A stretch of 64,000 bases of DNA from Lasiodiplodia sp. COLG20. Its lineage: Eukaryota > Ascomycota > Dothideomycetes > Botryosphaeriales > Botryosphaeriaceae. Under the pieces are notes generated by a model. The model did no database searches. It was given only the letters and a program-made list of their open reading frames with translations, and had not been told where the DNA came from. Below, in pieces: positions 1 to 12,000 of the stretch. Position 1 is the first letter of the stretch, and the number at the start of each line of letters is the position of its first letter. The position numbers and the translations under genes were made by a program. Location of the stretch: contig VNWV01000002.1 in NCBI GenBank assembly GCA_009801085.1, positions 4,836,001-4,900,000 on the forward strand, written 5' to 3'.

Positions 1-434
1 AAGTAGGCACCAAGCTCACGCTGAGCGTCAATGTCGAGGTCATCTTGGTTGCGGAAGAAGACAACACCACGGACGGCGATGAGACGAGCGAGGTCGTTCT
101 TCTGGGCGTCGGTGAGTTGCGCGAGCTTAACGCCGTGGATCTCGGTGCCAATCTTGGGGTTGTAGTCGAAGACGTCGGTGGCGGCATCCAAGAGGTTGCG
201 GAAGTTGGGGTCTCCCTTCAAGCCCTTGTCCTCGTAGGGAATGGGACCAAGAGCGGGCCACTTGATGTCGGGGAAGCGAGGCTTGAGGTCGTCATGCTCG
301 TAGTTCTCGTGAGTCTCAACGGGGACGCGGCCAGGCTCGTAGTTGAGAGTGGACGGGGACTTGGCGGTCTTGAGGTCCTTGGTAACAGGAACAGCCACCT
401 CAGTGGTAACGCCCTCCTGGAGGTATGGTGCCAT
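1..434 (-). CDS. TauD/TfdA-type 2-oxoglutarate dioxygenase, 5' part only
   Basis: Partial gene. The minus strand is open from an ATG at 434 to the left edge, giving the first 144 residues; the 3' part lies outside the window. The N-terminus (MAPYLQEGVTTEVAVPV) and the stretch RLIAVRGVVFFRNQDDLDID, followed by QRELGAYF, match the start of fungal alpha-ketoglutarate-dependent taurine/sulfonate dioxygenases of the Jlp1/TauD family. These are Fe(II) enzymes that release sulfite from organosulfonates. The HxD iron ligands would lie further on and are not visible. Codon use is strongly C-ending, which suggests good expression. A TATA-like box lies about 100 nt upstream. The family call is firm; the substrate is unknown. 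Confidence 0.85.
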   Translation of the reverse strand, partial: MAPYLQEGVTTEVAVPVTKDLKTAKSPSTLNYEPGRVPVETHENYEHDDLKPRFPDIKWPALGPIPYEDKGLKGDPNFRNLLDAATDVFDYNPKIGTEIHGVKLAQLTDAQKNDLARLIAVRGVVFFRNQDDLDIDAQRELGAY

Positions 435-531
435 TGCGAACAAAGTTTTGTGGCTGAATACAAAGAGGTAAGGACTGATGGCTGGAAGTGGAGTCTGATG
501 GGGATTCTGGAAAACGGGAGCGAAGAAGCTC

Positions 532-544
532 GAGATATATAGGC
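532..544 (-). promoter_or_regulatory. TATA box of the dioxygenase gene
   Basis: On the minus strand the sequence reads CCTATATATCTC, about 100 nt upstream of the dioxygenase ATG at 434. Position and sequence fit a TATA element. This is inferred from sequence only. Confidence 0.5.
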
Positions 545-2599
545 CGACGGACGGACCTGGAACGACACGGACGGAGGAGCCTGAGCCTTCCCGATAGCGG
601 TGACTGTTGGTCTCATCATCAGCTGTGCGTAAGACCTGGCAGGTGCAACCTGGGTCTTTGATGAGGTGCTGGCCCTCGCGGATCGCGCAAGCCATCACAA
701 AGCCATTACCCACATACGCTAAGAACGCATTGGTCACTTTGATTACTCCATCAGGGCATGAATCACGGGGAAGGGCCGTTACGCATCATTCTTGCCCCGA
801 TGTCGTCGCTGCGGTACGGGAGGATGGTGCTAGCCGCGCGCTACCCCGGATCAGCGCGGGTTGAGGCTGTCCACGACATCGCGACAGTGCCTGTGAGGAT
901 GCATGCGGCAGACGGGCACGCGATGCATCGATCTTGGGATGTGCTTGTAAGGCTGCCACTGCGCTGCAGGGACGGCGTTCGAGAAGGGCGACCGAAGCGC
1001 CAGAGGTTTGGGTGGAACACGCATCCCCCAGAGCGTGGCCGAAATTCGGCTCAAAGAGGCAACAGTGTGCTTAGCCGAGCACGCCATCGATCTCAAGAAT
1101 CACGAACATCCGTGCTTCTGAGCCTCTTCGACGCCCTCTGCGAGCTGACGCCAGCGGAGCTCCCGCCCGCAGCCAGCCTGAAACTTCCATGTCTCGCTTG
1201 ATCTGCGCAAGCCCCTGGTGATCGCTGCCCTACGCCTACCCGGCGCCCCGGACTGGGCAGCACTTACTTTAAACGTTACAATCCCCAGGCCGCGCACCAC
1301 GACGCGACGGCCTTTGCGACATTCCGATCTGCTAGCAATACCGTCTTTCGACCTCTACCGCGCCCGCTACGCGTCTACCCGCCACCCGCGCCGCCCCAAG
1401 CTTTCTCATTTGGCGTCATGCCTCGTCACAGCCTCACGGTCCGCGTATTCTCCCTGAAACTTCCCTCTCCAGCGCTGCGTATGTGGGGCTGAGGCCTTGA
1501 AGCAAGACGGCTGCTCGTCCTGTCAACCGTCGAGTGTGGGGAGATGAAGACGCGTGGACCGCCTGTCCATTGCTTTCCCCCTGAGGCCTGACTGCCACTC
1601 GTACATCTCGATCATTCGATTCAGGGGAGGTGTCTGCCTTCCCCATGACCACGTACCGGAATCCTCTCTGAAATCTCACCTGAGCCGTGAATGTTTTGGG
1701 GAAGTGACTGCGCCTGTTTCAGTTGGAATCTATCGATGGCGTCTTTCTGAGTGCGAATGGCGGCATTGTTATACTACTATTTCCCCCGCATACTGCCAAA
1801 TATAACCTACAGCTACCAAGCACGTCATAAGGCTTAGCCGCGAGCTGGTAAGCTGTGTGAACCTTATCTGGTGGTTGCCGAGGCTGTCTCAGCTCCATCG
1901 CTTCCTTCCGCCCCCAATCCTCAGGCAACTGTCTTGTAAGTTTTGTTGGAGTTGGTGACTTCTTTTCCGTCGGCTTCCGGTACTACTTCGACATCCAGCC
2001 CTTTTGTACTCGGCTGGGGCAGCTGCACTGTCAGCAAGCATTTAGCAATGGCGCCGCTTTCACTCCCGGATTGATGCTGTGTTGGTGGAATCCAACATGT
2101 AGAGAATGGGTTACCAAAATTAGCCACATTTAGGGTAACAACGGTAAGAGGAAGTATGGTGAGACAGCTGTTCCTCGCTCAAACTATCCTGTTACTTCTA
2201 TGACTTCCTTCATTTTGTCAAGAGCACGGGAAAGTAACCTTGTAGATGAGTTGTGGCAATACGCTTCTCAGCGGTCCGGCGGCTTCCATAAAAGCAGCAG
2301 GCTGGCAACACAATAGCATTGCCTCAAGTTCTTCGAACCGACTGGTATATGTATTTGGTGAAGTGCTGCGTGATATGTTCAAACAATCGATAAAGTAAAA
2401 AGAGTAACTAAGTAAAGAGTATATTCTACACTAAACCTAAGCATTTGAGAAAGTATATGAACGGTCTCAATAATGAAACTATTAAATACCGCTACCAGAG
2501 AAGAAAGTGTGTAGTGATCTAGGAGCGGTGAAAGTCATTTCGTCAACTACGAAGACTCTGCCCTAAACGCATTCCTAAAGAACGACCAATCACTCACTA
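545..2599. other. Intergenic stretch, no gene seen
   Basis: About 2 kb between the dioxygenase promoter and the remnant reading frame at 2600-3022. The left half is GC-balanced and carries only short overlapping chance frames on both strands. From about 2130 to 2580 the DNA is AT-richer with many short A/T runs. No tRNA, repeat pair or conserved protein was recognised. Confidence 0.5.
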
Positions 2600-3022
2600 C
2601 TACTCCTTGCGGCCCTCGATGTTGATCTGCACCCTCTTGCCGTCCCTCATCACTCTGTGCGTGACCTTGTCTGCGGACTCTCGGCCAATGGCAAGGCAGT
2701 GTGAGCCAGTGGGTCTGTAGACCACACCAGAGGCGGGCGCAGTTGCAGAAAGGGGGAGGCTAGACCTAGACCAGGACGACCAGGCGACCGCAGGCGTCTG
2801 TGGTGGCGAGATGACAGCTTCTTCCTCAGCAATAACCTTAGCAGTAGCAGCAGCAAGTTCCTCCTCACGAGCCTTGGCAGCCTGCTCACCCAGCTGCCAA
2901 GGCACTCGACGGGCTACTTGCGCCTTTCTACCCGTCTTTCGGCATAATGGACGCCGGACAGTAGGCGCGTTGTATTTGTCTTGCCGATCTCGGAAGAAAT
3001 AGAGGCCTGAAAGCCTGTGCTA
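2600..3022 (-). pseudogene. Coding-like reading frame without an ATG start, possible gene remnant
   Basis: The minus strand is open from an AG at about 3023 down to a stop at 2600. It encodes a basic then Ala/Glu-rich sequence, including RKTGRKAQVARRVPWQLGEQ and EELAAATAKVIAEEEA, and ends in DGKRVQINIEGRKE. Composition looks like protein rather than chance, but the frame has no ATG until its last 20 codons. Upstream, an in-frame TAG lies just beyond a possible acceptor (TTTCAG). A TATA-like TATAAGTAG lies on the same strand near 3090. It may be a decayed gene, or the last exon of a gene whose first exon I could not find. I do not recognise the family. Confidence 0.3.
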
Positions 3023-3448
3023 CATATATACGACGTCGGGATGTTCAGTTGCACTAAAGTTGGGTAGATGAAGCTGGCGTCTGATAAGTCTACTTATATC
3101 TGCCGTGTATTCATATCCAAATGGACCCTTTCAACTACCCGTCAGGAATCGACTTCGTACGAATGAATATACGCAGCTCACGAACTAGCAGGAGTTGGGA
3201 ATAAGATCGAAAGTGGTTAAACTTCTTGCGCTACAATGTTTTGTCTTTTCTGTCGGCCACAAGTCTCCTCGAAATATCGCCTTAGGTGTGTGCCAATGCT
3301 GGTATCCGCCACAGCTCCGTTTTTCCTCACCTCGTCAATACTGATCCTGTATTGTCCCCGCTAAAGAATCGAACGCCGCCCAGTAGTAGTAACCCAGTCC
3401 AAAACCAAAATCAAAAGCTGATGACTTGAACCTCTGCCCACCCCCCGT
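3023..3448. other. Intergenic, downstream of fip1
   Basis: About 430 bp holding the 3' flank of fip1 and, on the minus strand, the putative promoter of the remnant frame at 2600-3022. No other feature was seen. Confidence 0.4.
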
Positions 3449-4666
3449 CTACCATCTTCTTCCTCCCCGTCCTCCTCTAAACCCGCCCTGACCACCTCCG
3501 TATCCGCCAAACTGGCCCTGCGGACCACCCTGACCACCGAAACCGCCACCCTGCTGCGCCTGTTGCGCCGCCGGGCCCGAAGGCGGACCACCCTGCATGC
3601 CGCCCATGCCCTGCATACCCTGCATGAACTGCTCGAAGCTCATCTGCGACGGGTCCATGCCAGACGCCATCATGTGCTGCGCCATTTGCTGCATCATGTT
3701 CTCGTCCAGACCGGGCATACCAGGCATGCCGCCCGGCATTCCGCCGTTCTGCGCTTGCTGACCGCCCTGCTGCTGCTGAGCGGCGGGGCCGGTGGGCGCG
3801 CCGGGGACGGGCGGAGCGGCGGACGGCGGGCCGGCCGGAGGCATGCCAGGCATCAGCGGCATGCCGCCGTTGAGCATCATCTCGAACTTGGCCGTCTCAG
3901 CCTTCTGGTCCTTGAGCGTGTTGGTCATGGTCTGCTGGCGCAGGCAGTACGTCGTCCACGTGAACTCGTCGAAGCCGTAGTTGAAGTAGTCGGACTGGTC
4001 CGCGCCGGGGAGGCGCCAGGGCTTCTCGTGTTCGGCGAGGTCTGCAGTGGGTCAGTCTTCATTCGGACTTCGCCTGTGTGAAGAAGAGGTTCTTACCAGC
4101 GTCGACGTCTAGCTCTGTTATGGGCTTTCCTGCGGGCTCGTAGATGGGGGTTGCGTTGACGTCGATATTTGAGGTGCGAACTTCGGGGTAGGCTGAGCCA
4201 GGCTTCGAAGGCGCAGAGGGGGCAGCGGCTCCAGCTTTGGTGCCGGTAGTTTGTGCTTGTTGCCCTTTGGCGGCGTCTGCGGGTGCGGCGCGCGAGGTGT
4301 CCGACTTGAAAGAGGTGTTGAAGCTGGCGCCGCGCTGACTGTGTCTCATGTCAATGGCGGGTACTCTTACGGAGGAATTATCACTGGATACGTACGATGC
4401 TGGCTCGGGTGCTGGAGCATCTTTGCTCTCTGTAATAATTTCGATATCCTAACGCAACAGACCGCATGAGTATGGAAGAAACCTCGACTCGGAAATAATG
4501 TGGCGATGCGTACCGAGTCGCTGCTCTCCTCCTCTTCCTCTTCTTCGCCTTCCTCAAGTGACTCATCCATCTTCTCGTCCTTTGTAGCTTCATCGCCGTT
4601 GGTGGGCTCGTCCTGCTTGACGGCCGGGGTGCTGTCATCGCCGTAGAAATCGTCGTCTTCCTCCAT
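3449..4666 (-). CDS. fip1: Fip1, pre-mRNA polyadenylation factor subunit
   Basis: Three exons, complement of 3449-4041, 4097-4448 and 4514-4666; introns are 55 and 65 nt with clean GT..AG ends; 365 residues. Fip1 is a subunit of the cleavage and polyadenylation factor in the nucleus and links poly(A) polymerase to the complex. The N-terminus is very acidic ([11 protein letters not shown], then a Glu/Ser run). The conserved Fip1 motif is [18 protein letters not shown] followed by [17 protein letters not shown] at about residues 161-200; it is split by intron 2 and restored exactly on splicing. The C-terminal half is rich in Gly, Met, Gln and Pro and ends in RGG-like repeats. It is transcribed divergently from nup49 over a 351-bp shared promoter. 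Confidence 0.95.
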
Positions 4667-5017
4667 GGTTCCAAGTGGTTGCGTGTCCGGATGTGAGGTA
4701 TAAATGCCGTGGAAAAGCGCAGATCGGCGGGCGCGGTTATTCGAGGAGCGCTGTCTTGGTAGAACAGTGAGCGAGGCAGACAGATGGTTGAAGCTGCGGC
4801 GGGCGAGGTGGAGCTGTCGGCGCGCGAAGCTTGGACGCCGCAGCTTTTCGCGACAACGCCCGAGCAGCTGACGGCTGCGACAACAACATCAACATACTGC
4901 GTCCCCTCGCGCCCGCACCCGGTTGCCCAGCCCACTCAGGTCTCGCCGACTCTCTCGCCGCAGCAGATCTCGACTCCCTCCGTCTCTGACGCGTTCTGGG
5001 CATTTGGTGCAGCAAAA
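4667..5017. promoter_or_regulatory. Shared divergent promoter of fip1 and nup49
   Basis: 351 bp between the two start codons, which point away from each other. GC-rich, with no obvious TATA box. The two genes act in consecutive steps (3' end formation and nuclear pore transport), so co-expression is plausible; this is inference. Confidence 0.5.
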
Positions 5018-6534
5018 ATGTCGTTTGGAACAGGATTGGGAAAGTCGGGCGGCTTGAGCATCAACACTGGCGGCGGCTCTTCGTTGTTGTAGGTTTGGGA
5101 TACGACTGCGCATCAATTGTGATACTTGCGCGGCAGTTGCTAACTTGCGCTTTCCTGCAGCGGCAGTTCAACGAGCGCCAGCCAGCCCCAGAGCAGCGGC
5201 GGTCTCTTTGGCAGCACCACCTCGACTTCGCAACCCCAGAGCGGCGGCCTTTTCGGCTCTTCAACGAACAATGCCACGCCGACAGCTCAAGGCAGCAGCC
5301 TCTTCGGAGGCGCCCTTAACAAGCCCGCCACGCCAGCATCCACCACCACGGGCGGTCTCTTTGGCGGAGGCGCTGCAGCAGGATCGACACCCGCTGCGCA
5401 ACCTCAGACGGGCTCTTCTTTGTTCGGCGGCGCGTTAGGGCAGTCCCAGCAACAAGGCCAGCAGCAACAGCAGCAGCAACAGCCGCAGCAGAGTGGAGGT
5501 CTTTTTGGCAACACTGCCCAGCCAACGCAAACGGCTACGCCGTCTTTATTGTGCGTCCAGCGCCGTGTGTCACAAAGTCGGAATGCTTGGCTAACATCTC
5601 GCATAGTGGAAGCAGTACCGCGCAGACCCAAAACAAACCCTCTCTTTTTGGAAACACTGCAACCGCTACACAACCCCAGCAACCTCAGCAACCTTCTCTC
5701 TTCGGCGGCTCCGCTATGAACAACACTCAACAGCAAGTTGGCGGCGGCATGTTTGGCTCTACTCAGAACGCCAACCCCGGCGCACAGCCAACCGTTCCGG
5801 GCGTTCGCATCGACATCAGCAACATCCGTGGATCTACGCGTTTCTCAGACCTTCACGAGGACCTGCAAAAGCAGATCGAACACATGGACACGCTCATCCA
5901 GCAGCAGATCTCGCACCACGACCAGTGCCAGGCCTTTATTGATGGCCGCTTGAAGGAAAACATTTCATATCTCCCCAACGACGTCGAGTTCGTCAACAGC
6001 AAGTGCGAAGCTGTCGAGACCGCCCTGGACAACGATTCGCAGGCCATCGCCCAGCTCAAGCAAACGATCAAGAAGGACGTCGAGAACGCGCGCATCAGCT
6101 TCCGCGTGCTTGAGAACCTCAAGCTTCCCACCCAGTTCCATTACGGCGGCTCTATGTGGACCGCCGCTCCCGCTCCTGCCAAGTCTGCTGCGCCGGACGA
6201 TGAGTCCGCTGATGATGGCAACACCGACCTCGTTTCTTTCTTCGATAGCCAGACCGACGAGATGGGCGATACTCTTAAGCAGCAGGCCCGCCTGCTCACC
6301 GAAATCGAGCAGCACCTCCGCACCGTTGAGGCGAACACGATGCAGCAAGCCCAGGAACTCATGGCGCGCCGCGGCGCCGGTACTGCCGAGGAGCACCACG
6401 AGAACAGGCTCAGGGAGCTGGCTCTTCTGTTCCAGGAGATCCAGAAGGCAATTCTCAACGAGGCGCAGAAGGTTGGAGACTGCAGGGAGAAGGTCATCGA
6501 GGCGACTGTTGGCACTACGGGAATGGGGAGGTGA
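5018..6534 (+). CDS. nup49: Nup49, FG-repeat nucleoporin of the central channel
   Basis: Exons 5018-5088, 5161-5550 and 5607-6534; introns of 72 and 56 nt with CTAAC branch sites; 462 residues. Nup49 forms the Nsp1-Nup57-Nup49 trimer that lines the nuclear pore, its FG repeats binding transport receptors. Residues 20-215 carry GLFG/SLFG repeats (GGLFGST, GGLFGSS, SSLFGGA, GGLFGNT, PSLFGNT), with a poly-Gln tract near 5450-5490. From about residue 220 (VRIDISNIRGSTRFSDLHED) a helical coiled-coil region continues to the end, as in Nup49/Nup58. Both splice junctions rebuild a PheGly repeat codon, which supports the model. Alternative members of the trimer (Nup57/Nup54) are less likely because of the GLFG type and length. 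Confidence 0.92.
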
Positions 6535-6858
6535 TTGGTGGACTAGGGCAAGATACTCTGGAGTCTTTCTGTTTGGAAACTAGGGGGCATGGGATGGCGT
6601 TTGTCGAAGAGCATGGTCCATTGGTTGAGTACAGAGCCCTGTAAAAAGAGACATAAGGCTGGGATGTGGCACATTAATTTTCCAAAAAGATGAAGAGACG
6701 AGGAATTATTAACCCTTTTTACTTTGGACAAAGATTCATACTCATATTTTAGCAGAGACAAGGCGGCACAGCTACAAGCCGTGTCTTAAAGTCTCTTGAT
6801 CGGTATATTCGCAAAACTTTGACATGCCCTCTTTAGCAACCTTATCCATGGCACCCGC
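6535..6858. other. Convergent 3' flanks of nup49 and the aldo/keto reductase
   Basis: 324 bp between two stop codons that face each other. It must hold both 3' UTRs. AT-rich patches around 6660-6750 could serve as polyadenylation sites. Nothing else was seen. Confidence 0.4.
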
Positions 6859-8086
6859 TCAGGAGTGCCCGGAGATCGCCTTGGGCACATAAAGCTCCTC
6901 CAGGAACTTGATCTCCTCGTCCGTCAGCGTCTTCCCATTCACCTTGACCGCCTCGTCCAACCTCTCGACGCTGCTGAAGCCGACGATGGGAATCGTGCCC
7001 TTCTGGACTATCCACGCCAGCGCCACCTGCGACATGGCCCAGCCCTTCTTCTTCGCCAGCTCCTGCACACGCCCGATGATCTGGTGGTCGACCTCCGTCA
7101 CGACGTGGAACGGGTGGTTCCTCATGGCCTTGGCCCGCTCCGTCTCGGGCGTGTCGAGCGGCCGCGCGAGCAGGCCGCGGAAGAGGGGCGACCACGGGAT
7201 CAGTCCGACGCCACTTTCGTGGCAGAAGGGGTTCATTTCACGCTCCTCTTCTCTATTGTTACAGGGTTTGTCAGCATATCGTTTAGGCCTCTTCACAAGC
7301 TAGAGGTTGGGAGAAGAGGTGTTGAAGAAGAAGTAGCAGGGAGCCCCCTTACCTGTAGCACAAGCTGTAGTGGTTTTGCATGCTGACGAACTTTGTCCAG
7401 CCGCGCTTCTCGGCGACGAACTGCATCTTTGCGAACTGGTAGGCCCACATGGAGCTGGCGCCGATGTAGCGCACCTTGCCGCTGCGCACGAGGTCGTGCA
7501 GGGCCTCCATCGTCTCCTCGACGGGCACGGTCGGGTCGAAGCGGTGGATCTGCAGCACGTCGATGTACGACGTCTGCAGGCGCTGTAGGCTGGCGTCGAC
7601 GGCGTTGAAGATGGCGGCGCGCGACAGGCCGCCCTGGTTGACGTAATCGCGCGTGTCGCGCGCCTGCGTGAAGCGCATCGTGCTAATGGCGGGCGTCTCG
7701 CCCACGTAGCCGTAGCATTTTGTTAGTAGCACCAGCTTGCGCCGCGGGATCAGCGCGTGCTTGATGAACCGCCCGATCAGCTCTTCCGAGACGCCGTTGG
7801 AGTAGACGTTGGCCGTGTCCCAGGTGTTGAGGCCGCGGTCGTAGCTGTAGGTATGGTCAGAGAAGGTATGAGAGAGAGGAGGCGGGAAGACTTACGCTGC
7901 TTGCAAGATCTTGAAGACCTCAGCTTCGTCGTCGACGACCCATTGTTGCCAGTCCTTGTGGCCGAGGGACATGGCGCCCAGGATGGGGACTGAGACACGC
8001 AGTCCGGAGCTTCCGAGCTGCTTGTAAGTCACTTGGGTAGCATCAATGCTGGCTTGCAGTTCCTTGGGGATGTCGGAGTTGGCCAT
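6859..8086 (-). CDS. Aldo/keto reductase
   Basis: Exons complement of 6859-7252, 7353-7844 and 7896-8086; introns of 100 and 51 nt; 358 residues. NADPH-dependent reductase of carbonyls with an AKR TIM-barrel. The catalytic tetrad is visible: Asp73 and Tyr78 ([11 protein letters not shown]), Lys106 (LLTKCYG) and His164 (LQIHRFD). The end region [25 protein letters not shown] is the usual cofactor-binding segment. The start at 8086 ([11 protein letters not shown]) was chosen because the family normally begins there; the frame stays open upstream to another ATG at 8197. Fungal relatives are often named after versiconal hemiacetal acetate reductase, but there is no toxin cluster here, so the substrate is unknown. 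Confidence 0.92.
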
Positions 8087-9064
8087 GATGCTGGATTCTT
8101 TCTGGTGGCTAAGTTGAGGTAGTAATGCTATCTGTCTGACTGCAATGGGGAGCGCAGGAGGCGGATGAGATAATTCCATGACCGACGTGGTTTCCACGAC
8201 ACTTTTGAACTCCTCACACGACGGCCGAGGGGTCCCGCATCTCCGAACCTAATTTGTGAGATGATGATGTTGTTCGGGGATAGACGGAGTTACTGGACTT
8301 ATGCAGCTCTGTTGCCCAATCAGGAAAGTGGGTGCAGGCGGTCTGCGCAGAATGCACCCCGGCTCTTTCAAGCTGCGTCTCGCGTCATTCCCATGCTGGT
8401 GGAACAGCGGGGGCGCGCATTGTTTTAGGTTAATGTGGCCGTGGTTCCTAGTGATACCCAAGCGTAAAACCTCGGTATCGATATTGCGCGCGAAATTCTT
8501 CTAGCCCCCATTTTCGCGCGCGGGTCTGCTGCTAATTTTCTGCGAGTATTATGCGCAAGAGCAAAGGTCTCAGAGACCTTAAGTTAGTTAAGATAATTAA
8601 CGAGAAAAGCTTTTAGCGATGGCATATGTGTGCACTAATGATATACTGAAATAGAAGAACACTTTGATAGTGGAGAAAATGACAATGCGCAATATGAGCT
8701 AGGGATGAGGACGCTGGAGAATATACGGGCCTTACGCGTACTGGAGAGTGGTATCGAAAACGACTTGTCATTATTTTGACTCTAGCTGCAGAATCATGCC
8801 GCTAGCTGCCAATGATATGAAGAGCATCATGTCTGGTCGTCTCGAGCGCGGCCGAAGAAGATAGCGGTGTTGAAGGCCGGAGCACCGGTCGTATCGCCAC
8901 GTGCGGCTGCCGAGCAAGACGCGAAGGCAAACGTCACCGTGCTATCTACTCTTTTCCTCCTTCAACAACCATCCCTCAGGCAGACATTCGACCGCGATCG
9001 CCCACACTGAACCAGGACACCTGGCTCAGTAACACCCTCATCCATATCCCCTCCGCGAATTTTT
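8087..9064. promoter_or_regulatory. Divergent promoter region with a 10-bp inverted repeat
   Basis: 978 bp between the starts of the aldo/keto reductase (-) and the F-box gene (+). It contains perfect 10-bp arms, GCGCGCGAAA at 8486-8495 and TTTCGCGCGC at 8512-8521, separated by 16 nt. The arms resemble E2F/MBF-type TTTCGCGC sites. No gene was seen. Confidence 0.45.
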
Positions 9065-12000
9065 ATGCACTCAGAGCTCTCTGACGTTATCACCAACGCG
9101 TCCACCAACCTCGTCGCGCCCGAATCTGCCACCGTTCCCTCCCAGCATGGCCTCGACTCGTCAGATCGCTTGCTCTCGCTCCGCTCTGGGAGTGCAGCGG
9201 GAGCAGACCTCGGCGCACCAGACGCGGTGGATGACACGCTCTTTGGTGTCTATGCGCGCGGTGAGCTCGCTGCCGACGATGACGCTCGATTGAAGAAGCC
9301 CAGTCCGCCGCCGCGCAATCGCATCGCCGAGTATGAGAACGCGCTGTCGCCCTCGCCCCAGAGGAAGCCCGAGGGCCCCATATTCGAAGTCATCAAGAAG
9401 AATCGCAAAGCTGGAGACAAAAGTTCGCCCGTGGCAAAGCTGCCAAATGGTAATTTGCCTCATTCATGCGCGTGTTCGGCTCGCTGATTACCTCCCAGAA
9501 ATTCTGACTCACGCACTATCCCATCTGCCTCCGAACGACCTCTCCGCAGTCGCACTGGTGTCGCGTCGCTTTCATTCCCTCGTCACTACACGCCATGCCT
9601 GGAGAGTCGCATTTGCGCGCTACTTTCCTGGCCCTGACTCAATCACCATAGGCGCAGATTACGTGGCGGTGGATAGCGATGAGGATAACCTGCGCTCTGA
9701 TCGGAGAGCGTTTGCCAGACTTACGGCGCTTGCATCATGGAGGAGCGAGTACATTCTGCGTACTCGACTTCTGCGGTCGCTTGGCCGTGGAAAGCCTATG
9801 GCACTGCCAACGCCATCCGCGAATTCCCGCTCCAATGCGAACCAGACCCCCCAAGCGATCATCATGTACAATTCGCAGTTGTTCACAACTGTGAATCACT
9901 TGCATGCTACCTTTGGTAGTGGCCTGAATAAGCGCCTCCCGCTGTTTATTCATGGAGCCAACGATATTGGCATGGCGTCTGCCAGTGATCCAAGCGCCGG
10001 AAAGGCGGATGGATGGGGCCTTTCAGACCCTCAGCTCTTCCTTCAATTCTTTGAACGGTTCCCTGGTGAAGCTCAATGGGGACTCGGCCCAGGCAATCTG
10101 GTCGGCAACCCCAACGTTATGGATGTTAGCCAGCCGTATGGCATGGTGCATGGCGAAGGTTCTCCGGGCGGAAGCATCTACCACCGTTCCACAGAGGAAA
10201 TGCGCGGCCGGTTCTTGTCTCTTCCCATGGAGCTAAGCTCGCCAGAGCTTGGGATTCCCAAGCTGCTTGCATCAACGGAGGCAATTTCTTCCGTATGGAT
10301 TGCAAAGTCTGCTTCTATTCCTACGCTCTCAGACGGATTGATCGGCATGCTATGCGGCTCGTCTTCAGGCGTTGTCTCAGCATACAGCCTTGGCACCAAT
10401 GGTCTGCAGGACTCGCGCCTGGGCCGTGGTGAGCTTACGGCGCGCTGGGTTCTTAGCCCCGGTGTGCCCATTGTTGCTCTGGCAGTGGATGATGCCTACT
10501 CCCCTAAACGCCTGGGCCAGAATCGTATTTGGTGCATCGCTCTCAACGCTCTGGGAGAATTGTTCTTTCTCACAAAGTTCCCGAAACGTCCCCCTGTTCC
10601 GAAGAGTACACGTCTAGATGAGCCTATCCTAGAGCGACTTGCATGGGCAACCGGCCGTACGGTGTACTGGAGTATAGTGGAGCCCAGCAGACGTGTTGCA
10701 CGCCCGGATCCCTACCGTGAGAGATCTGTGGATGGGAGCTACTCTCCTCGTTCTTCGTGGAATGGAATGTGCCTTACCGAAGAGCAGGTCAAAGCTGAAA
10801 CCCAGGAGATCAATGCCTTCTTGCGGATGAAGCCAATTGACTTCCGTACGATATGCATTGGCTGGGACATGAGAAGGAAAATAGAAGTCGATTTTGCTGG
10901 GGATGATGGCAACAACGCTGGCGAAGCTATTGTCGTGTTCGACTGCGGCCTGGATGAAGACTCAACGGCTTCTGCAAAGCGTTTTACGCGTCTCAAGGTT
11001 TCCACGCAAGTGGAGAGCAAACCCATGCCCAAGGAGGTTTCCGAAATTGTCAACAATACTCAGTCATCGCTCTTTGGCGGTTCTGATGTCCCATCTCGGC
11101 CGCCTTCTACAACACGGCCTCGTCAATCATCCGTTCTCTCCAGTGCCGTATCCCCTGAACGGCCCGACCTGGTTGAAGAGTGGAGATGCTCCATGCTCTC
11201 GTTCAACGGCGCCAAGTCCGTCGAGGTGGCTACCACAACCCTAGACATCTCTACGTATGCGACGATGACTCTGTCTGAGGATCCAATCTTCGGTTTCTCT
11301 GGCTCGTCTACGGCATCTTCTCCCTATGCATCGCCATTCTCGGACCAGTCTCAAGCAGCAACCCCTGCAGATGTCCCTGGACGAAGGGCCCGATTCGTTG
11401 CCGCTGGAACGAATTCTGGAAGTATCTTCATGTGGGACATGCGCGCCGCAGTTGCGAAGTCCACAGATCTGGTCAACACCATTGAGCCCGTGCGAATCAT
11501 CTACACGGATTCGCCCCAAATCTCGTGCCTTGCAATGACCGGGTTGTACGTCGTCCACGGCGGCAATGATGGCTTGGTGCAAGCATGGGATCCACTGGCC
11601 TCCAACACGCAGCCTATCCGGACCCTCAACTCCAGGTTTTCATCCCGTGCTCGTCGTAGATTGGTCCAGGCGCAAGCTTCTCCTCAAGGTGTTGGAATCA
11701 ATTTGTTTGCCGCCGGAGCTGTCTGCTTGGATCCCGACCCAACAGTGCTTCGAGGCATGGTATCTCTCGGTACTCATCTGCGGTACTGGAGTTACAGCTC
11801 CAGTGCTGCGGACCAGTACAAGAGTAACAAGCGACGCGTGCGGCGTTCGGAACGAGGGAGCAACAGTGGCGGTGCCGGCCCAAACTTTTCTGCTTCAGGG
11901 CGGTCGAAGATCATGGACTTCATCTCGGCTGAGAAGCACGAGATGGAAAGGGATGCAATCCAACGACAACGTGAAGCTGACCATCTGGCCGGCCGTTTCG

